Positions 59,571 through 64,000 of a DNA stretch of 64,000 nucleotides are shown piece by piece. Below the pieces are notes generated by a model. It was not told where the DNA came from and made no database searches. It saw nothing but the letters and a program-made list of their open reading frames with translations. The position numbers and the translations under genes were made by a program. This DNA is from Natrialba swarupiae. Lineage in GTDB: Archaea; Halobacteriota; Halobacteria; Halobacteriales; Natrialbaceae. Location of the stretch: positions 1-64,000 of the forward strand of contig NZ_VTAW01000014.1 of NCBI RefSeq assembly GCF_008245225.1, read 5' to 3'. How positions within the stretch are numbered: the stretch's first letter is position 1; every line of letters begins with the position of its first letter.

Positions 59571-62012
59571 ATGTCGGACAAAGCTGACGATTTGTATGAT
59601 AAATATATCGACTACGATGGCAGAGATCTCGACACTCGGAATGTCGGTGATGGGAAAGTAATTCGGCCGATTACGGCCGAGAACTTCGAGATGGAGAAAC
59701 AGACTCTGGGCGAGGTTCTCACCGATCAGAAGTTCAACGTACCAGAGTACCAGCGACTGTACTCGTGGAAGAACATCCACCACGAACAGTATTGGTCGGA
59801 CATCGAGCAGTTCGTTAATGCCGACCTGGTCACTGACCGACGCGAGGTGTCTGACGTGTTCTTCAGTTCGATGTACTTCGCGGTCAACGACGACAAACAG
59901 GTGTACGAGGTCATCGACGGCCAACAGCGGCTGACGACGACACACCTGCTGTTGCGCGTCCTTATGGAGCACCTCGAGGATGTCGACACAGCTTCTATCG
60001 AGGACGATACTCTGGCGAAATTTCGGGACTACGGGATCGGACGAATCACCGATATCCTCTATGTAGAGGAATCGTTCGGGAAACGTGAGCCCCGCCTCAC
60101 GCTGAACAAACACGACGCTGAATTTTTCAAAGCTCTCATGATGGGCCCGTCCGCCCAGGTGGATTACCTCAAGAATGAAGCCGACTTCAGCATTCACGGG
60201 AACAACAGTGACGCAGTGCAAGTCTCGGAATGCCTGGACCGGTTCGGCACTACGGACGGCGAACTCGCGGACTTAGATACGGATTCCCTCTCATCGGGGG
60301 CGTTCTTCAAGCTATACCGCTCACATCGGCGGTTGTTGAACGCCTACGAGTTCTATGACGAGAAGATTAGCGACGTCGTCGCCGACGCTGAGACGCCAGA
60401 TGAGACGGTGCGAGCGCTTGTGAACGTCCTCAATTACGTCTACAACTCCTACCATGTCGGGGAATACCTGATTCGAGAGGCGGAATCGGACTTCCGGATG
60501 CAGATTTTCGAGATTTTGAATGACCGTGGCGTCGATCTGACGAAGATTGACCGTATCAGGGCCGCAGTCGTGAACGCCTTCTTCGATACCGACGTGAAAG
60601 ACGAGTACGTCGACAAGTGGGAAGACATCGTGGTGGCGTTTGCAACTGATGATGATGCCATCGACGACTACCTCTCTATCTATCTGAGTATCGTCGACGA
60701 TGGCATCGACAGGATTGGTGACGCGAGTGCCGAACTGACCAACGCCTTCGACACTCGGAACATCGACTCGGATGTCGTCCCGCGCCTCCGAAATCTCGAT
60801 GAAGCGAAGGCTTTCCTCGACTACGCACACGACCTTGTCGGCTACTATCAAGATATCACAACCACGGAGCTCGCCGCTACCGACCTTGAGTTAGCCAGCC
60901 ACCGAGAGCAGTGTCGGGAAATCCTTGTTCGCCTCAATAACCAACAGATGGACCAGTGGCGGCCATTCGTCCTGGCGCTCTACTATCACACCAATCCTGA
61001 ATCGGAGCATGATGCAGCACAGTTTTACCGCGTATTAGAGACCATCGAGAAGCTCAACCTTCGACGCCTCCTTATTTCTGAACGACCAAGTATTTTCCGC
61101 GAGGTCTTCATTGCGGCCGTCGAAGAGTTCAACCTTGCACCAACCGCCGACGCCACTCCAGATAGTGTGTACGAGGCTTCTCGAGAGCATCTCATCACCG
61201 AGATGCGTTCCTCTACACCAACGCTGTTTGGCGATCGGTTCATCGATACTGTCGTTCAGACTCAGTCCTGGAGTACCGGAACGGCGCGACTGCTCTTCGG
61301 GAAGATCGCTCAGGATCACTTCGACGACGGTAGTCATGCCGTCGAGCGAGACCTGAATATGGGGAACATCCATCTCGAACACGTCCTACCGCAGACTCCC
61401 GTCAGCGACCCAGACGACCCTACGTGGCTTCGCGAGTTTTTCAAACTCGATTCGGAGCCGGATATCGAGATTGCGTCAGAGATCAAGCGCTATATCGAGC
61501 TGGTGCAGCGCTCGGATCTCGATGAAGAGGAGGAGCGACTGAAAGACAACATCTCGGAGTTCATCACACAGGGGTTCATCGACGATATCGGGAACTTCCT
61601 CCTACTCCGTGATTCCGATAATATCGGAGCGAGCAACCGGCCACTCGCCGAGAAGGTGACGAAGTACTACACCGAGATCGACGGTTTCGCGAGTATCTAC
61701 CCCAATCGGTATTTCACAGCCGAATATGGCAACGTCGATCGCGAACCCCTTGACAAACTCCGTGAGCAGCACGATGGCGGTGATGTTTCGAATGTGGACG
61801 CCGATGTAGTGGCGTATTTTAATTCCTTCTGGACTTATGAGACTCTACAGGATCGACGGATCGAGCTCCTGCTGGATATTTTGACGACGCTTGGATTCGA
61901 TTCGTTTGAAGACGAGTTCGGGATTGAATCCGACCAAACCGAGGTACGTCAAGAAATTCGAGAGAAGACTGACCAAGAGTTCGAGAAACGTCTGTCCGTC
62001 CGATCTCTTTGA
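59571..62012 (+). CDS. GmrSD-type DUF262/DUF1524 restriction protein
   Basis: An 813-residue protein. The DUF262 part has FNVPEYQRLYSWKNIHHEQY near residue 55 and VYEVIDGQQRLTTTHLLLRV near 110, the DGQQR nucleotide motif. The C-terminal DUF1524 part carries the HNH-type motif NIHLEHVLPQTPVSD near 600 and GNFLLLRDSDNIGASNRPLA later. GmrSD enzymes are NTP-dependent nucleases that cut DNA with modified cytosine (glucosylated hydroxymethylcytosine). Both halves are joined in one chain, so it may work alone. The coding strand shows no frameshift. Confidence 0.85.
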   Translation: MSDKADDLYDKYIDYDGRDLDTRNVGDGKVIRPITAENFEMEKQTLGEVLTDQKFNVPEYQRLYSWKNIHHEQYWSDIEQFVNADLVTDRREVSDVFFSSMYFAVNDDKQVYEVIDGQQRLTTTHLLLRVLMEHLEDVDTASIEDDTLAKFRDYGIGRITDILYVEESFGKREPRLTLNKHDAEFFKALMMGPSAQVDYLKNEADFSIHGNNSDAVQVSECLDRFGTTDGELADLDTDSLSSGAFFKLYRSHRRLLNAYEFYDEKISDVVADAETPDETVRALVNVLNYVYNSYHVGEYLIREAESDFRMQIFEILNDRGVDLTKIDRIRAAVVNAFFDTDVKDEYVDKWEDIVVAFATDDDAIDDYLSIYLSIVDDGIDRIGDASAELTNAFDTRNIDSDVVPRLRNLDEAKAFLDYAHDLVGYYQDITTTELAATDLELASHREQCREILVRLNNQQMDQWRPFVLALYYHTNPESEHDAAQFYRVLETIEKLNLRRLLISERPSIFREVFIAAVEEFNLAPTADATPDSVYEASREHLITEMRSSTPTLFGDRFIDTVVQTQSWSTGTARLLFGKIAQDHFDDGSHAVERDLNMGNIHLEHVLPQTPVSDPDDPTWLREFFKLDSEPDIEIASEIKRYIELVQRSDLDEEEERLKDNISEFITQGFIDDIGNFLLLRDSDNIGASNRPLAEKVTKYYTEIDGFASIYPNRYFTAEYGNVDREPLDKLREQHDGGDVSNVDADVVAYFNSFWTYETLQDRRIELLLDILTTLGFDSFEDEFGIESDQTEVRQEIREKTDQEFEKRLSVRSL

Positions 62013-62123
62013 TCTCTCTAAGAAGTCAGCTTTGTGAGGACCTGTAGAACCCTTCTCAACGGACTCTCTTTCCAGCTTCGCCATCCTCACAGAAGGTACC
62101 GACCACTCTTTGCCGATCCTATA

Positions 62124-62551
62124 GAAACGAACGAAACGAATGGAACGAAGAGAATGAGCTAAACGAGGGTGATGAAATGAATTCTCCAAACGAACCGGTT
62201 TGTCCATGATTGGTCCGTGGTGGAAACGAACAAAACGAACACAACGAAGGTAGTGATTGAAACGAAAGGGTGTAGTTCAACGAGCGGAACGAACAGTTGG
62301 TTTTATTATCGTAGTAATCCACTCAGCGAGTGAAACAATCTCACCGAACGCACCGAACTAAACGAACAAAACGAACGTAACGAAGGTAGTGATTGAAACG
62401 AAAGAATACAGTTCAACGATCGGAACGAACAGTTGGTTTTATCATCGTAGTAATCCTCTCGGCGAGTGAAACAACTTCACCGAACGCACCGAACTAAACG
62501 AATTAAATGAACGAAACGAACAAAACGAACACAACGAGAGAAACGAGGGCA
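62124..62551. repeat. Iteron-rich partition (centromere-like) region
   Basis: AACGAA-type units occur in blocks at about 62124-62160, 62224-62268, 62360-62404 and 62496-62551, spaced by helical-scale intervals (for example GAACGAAACGAA and CAAAACGAAC). A 136-base unit is tandemly repeated: 62231-62366 and 62367-62502, differing at a handful of bases. The repeats run on into the start of the ParA frame and again into the partner gene (63430-63535), where (AACGAA)n encodes Asn-Glu/Thr-rich stretches. This fits an iterated binding site for the small partner protein. Confidence 0.7.
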
Positions 62552-63370
62552 ATGACCGACACCAATACCGCACGAATCACGGTGGCGAATCAGAAGGGAG
62601 GCGCGGGGAAGACAACAGACGTCATTCATACTGGCGGTGCACTCTCCGCCCGAGGCCACGACGTCCTCCTGGTCGACATCGACTACCACGGGGGACTCAC
62701 CTGCTCGCTTGGCTACAACGATCTGTACTACGACACCGACCGCACAACGCTGTTCGACGTCCTCGACTTCGACCAGATGGAGTCGGTGAGCGATATCATC
62801 GTTAAGCACGAGGAATTCGACATCCTCCCCGCGAGCGAGAAGCTCGCGAACAACAAGAATATCCAGACGCTCCTTGAAGCGCCAAAGAGTCGAGAGCGGT
62901 TGGGGATGACACTCGACGAACTCGAGAGAGACTACGACTACATCGTCGTTGACACGCCCCCATCCTTGAATGTCCTTACCGATAACGCTCTGGTCGCGAC
63001 TGGCAACGTCGTCATCCCTGTCATTCCCGAGAAACTCAACGCGAACAGTCTCCAAATTTTCGCGAAGCAGTTGAGTTCTCTCGAACAGGCGTACGGAGAC
63101 ATCAATCGGCTCGCGATTGTTTGCAACCGTGTCGAGCAGAATGCCGAACATCGTAAAACTATCGAGGAGATCAAATCGGCGTATTCACTGCCTGTTTTTG
63201 AGATCCCAAAGCGGACCGACCTCTCCCAGTCGATTGGCGAAGGAGTGTCCGTCTTCGGCTTCGGCAAGGAGAACCAGCGCGTCGAGGATGCACGCGACTT
63301 GTTCAACGAGATTGCCGACCTGTTCGACGAGACGTTCGAGAAGACCGCACCTGTGGAGGTGGAGGCATGA
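62552..63370 (+). CDS. parA: ParA-family partition ATPase
   Basis: A 272-residue ParA. The deviant Walker A is KGGAGKTTDVIHTGGAL near residue 15, preceded by TVANQ; DIDYHGGLTC is the second ATP segment (Asp kept, but the usual Asp-Pro-Gln is replaced by Asp-Tyr-His), and DTPPSLNVLTDNAL is the switch II region. The start at 62552 (MTDTNTARITVANQ) is chosen; an in-frame ATG at 62507 adds 15 residues of repeat-coded Asn/Thr/Glu (MNETNKTNTTRETRA). It overlaps the partner gene by four bases. It drives segregation of the replicon together with the iterons. Confidence 0.85.
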   Translation: MTDTNTARITVANQKGGAGKTTDVIHTGGALSARGHDVLLVDIDYHGGLTCSLGYNDLYYDTDRTTLFDVLDFDQMESVSDIIVKHEEFDILPASEKLANNKNIQTLLEAPKSRERLGMTLDELERDYDYIVVDTPPSLNVLTDNALVATGNVVIPVIPEKLNANSLQIFAKQLSSLEQAYGDINRLAIVCNRVEQNAEHRKTIEEIKSAYSLPVFEIPKRTDLSQSIGEGVSVFGFGKENQRVEDARDLFNEIADLFDETFEKTAPVEVEA

Positions 63371-63765
63371 GCAACGGCTGGGGTGATGCGTCCGGCATCG
63401 AGGGCAACTACGAAGAGGAAGCAAATAAAGACGAGTCCAACGAAACCAGTGGAGCGAGTGAAACGGTGGAAACCAGTTCATCGACCGAAACGACCTCAAC
63501 GAGAGAAACGAGCGAAACGAATAAAACGAAGACAAATATCAAGGACGAGTGGAACGGGCGAACGATCTACATTCCGGACGATGTCCTCAATGAGATGGAG
63601 GATACCTACCTCGAGACCCAGTTGAAGCTCCGAAAGGCAGGCCAGGACGAATTCAAGAAAAATCGTCACTTCTACCCACTTCTTGTACAGTTCGGTGCTG
63701 AGGCACTTTCTGATACAGAAGCTGAGGAAATTCAAACCCAACTTTCGGAACTTGGTGACGATTGA
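63367..63765 (+). CDS. Small partition partner protein (ParB-like role)
   Basis: A 132-residue protein. The first 60 residues are Ser/Thr/Glu-rich and repeat-coded (SNETSGASETVETSSSTETT and following). The C-terminal half (WNGRTIYIPDDVLNEMEDTY and FKKNRHFYPLLVQFGAEAL) resembles a ribbon-helix-helix-type DNA-binding head as in small haloarchaeal ParA partners. Coupled to parA by a four-base overlap. Its stop codon (63763-63765) lies in the first three bases of a TnpB-type element end (TGACATCCTCC), so a few native C-terminal residues may have been lost. Binding of the AACGAA iterons is the expected role. Confidence 0.7.
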   Translation: MSNGWGDASGIEGNYEEEANKDESNETSGASETVETSSSTETTSTRETSETNKTKTNIKDEWNGRTIYIPDDVLNEMEDTYLETQLKLRKAGQDEFKKNRHFYPLLVQFGAEALSDTEAEEIQTQLSELGDD

Positions 63766-64000
63766 CATCCTCCTCCGCGTTCACGCGGAGGAATCCCGAG
63801 CGGACGGAAATCAAAGATTTCCGGACATCGCGGAATCTTCGATTCCGCTCAGCGGTGGGAGTTTCAGGTTCGCAACCAAGGACGCCGCCACTTCTCGGGA
63901 ACCCGTTTAACCCAGTCGTCGTGGTCGGTGGCTGACTGGCGGTGCCAAACCGCCGTTACTCCTATCCTTGGCGTCGTCGGCGTTCGTGGTTGTTTTTGCC
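63763..64000 (-). mobile_element. Right end of an IS200/IS605-type element running off the window
   Basis: TGACATCCTCC followed by the stem CCTCCGCG (63772-63779) and CGCGGAGG (63784-63791) matches the right end of the element at 39984, which begins with the same 11 bases. Further stems such as GAAATCAAAGATTTC (63808-63822) follow. A leftward tnpB is expected beyond 64000; the tail (63910-64000, leftward frame) is not clear enough to call. Confidence 0.6.

Noticed and set aside
59565-60221. Antisense frame inside the GmrSD gene, 218 residues
   Set aside because: The opposite strand holds intact DUF262 motifs; the antisense protein has no domain pattern.
62124-62551. AACGAA blocks as CRISPR
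   Set aside because: Repeats are short and irregular, and the 136-base unit is a tandem duplication with no unique spacers; position next to parA fits an iteron region.

Overview
The window reads as haloarchaeal (class Halobacteria) DNA, most likely part of a large plasmid or a replicon-like accessory region. The encoded proteins are strongly acidic. Many genes have a TATA element about 25 bases before a start codon with no leader. There is an Orc1/Cdc6 initiator flanked by origin boxes, a ParA partition locus, a phiH1-type repressor, a HalOD1-type protein, a decayed PolB gene of the kind carried on haloarchaeal plasmids, and several intact or broken TnpB (IS200/IS605-type) elements. The genus cannot be fixed from the sequence alone.

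Layout. 0-2.3 kb: a winged-helix regulator behind two tandem palindromes, then a small gene (1218-1541) behind a distinctive spaced inverted repeat, followed by PadR and zinc-protein relics. 2.5-7.3 kb: small membrane proteins with a regulator, an ABC exporter pair, and three tiny genes (one winged helix, two zinc ribbons). 7.6-10.4 kb: a Fic protein and a DUF234-type ATPase. 12-16.4 kb: a leftward five-gene, GC-rich cassette (coiled-coil protein, Mrr-like nuclease, zinc ribbon and unknown proteins) facing a phiH1-like repressor across a perfect palindrome; this looks like a viral or plasmid module. 16.7-35.3 kb: a dense restriction, repair and replication island. It holds a type IIG restriction-methylation enzyme, a PD-(D/E)XK nuclease, a TcmP-like protein with two radical SAM enzymes, a probable EVE/PUA-like plus Mrr nuclease, a 1562-residue Dna2-like nuclease-helicase, and a primase-polymerase fused to TFIIB-type cyclin repeats.

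35.4-39 kb: a TetR regulon (alpha/beta hydrolase, TetR, NrfD-like membrane protein) with matching 22-base operators. 39-42.5 kb: a regulator plus partner gene cut by a TnpB element, and small genes. 42.9-50.7 kb: a UPF1-like helicase, PadR, a possible deoxyribosyltransferase/TIR-like protein, regulators, and a broken CcbP-type calcium-binding gene. 50.7-53.5 kb: a TnpB relic and a chemoreceptor. 53.6-57 kb: PolB relic and replication origin with orc gene. 57-62 kb: a regulator with a truncated nucleotidyltransferase, a HalOD1 protein, a gene with an in-frame stop, and a GmrSD/DUF262 nuclease. 62.1-63.8 kb: an iteron-rich partition locus (ParA and a small partner). The window ends inside the right end of another TnpB-type element.

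How the parts fit: orc with its boxes and parA with its iterons supply replication and segregation; the restriction enzymes, TcmP/radical SAM set, nuclease-helicase, GmrSD, Fic and nucleotidyltransferase genes form an accessory defence-like load; TnpB elements have repeatedly landed at the 3' ends of genes. The strongest candidates for something new are the TcmP/double radical SAM cluster, the primase-TFIIB fusion, the Dna2-like giant protein, and a 31-base-spaced operator present at three loci, two of which also carry a PadR gene or relic.
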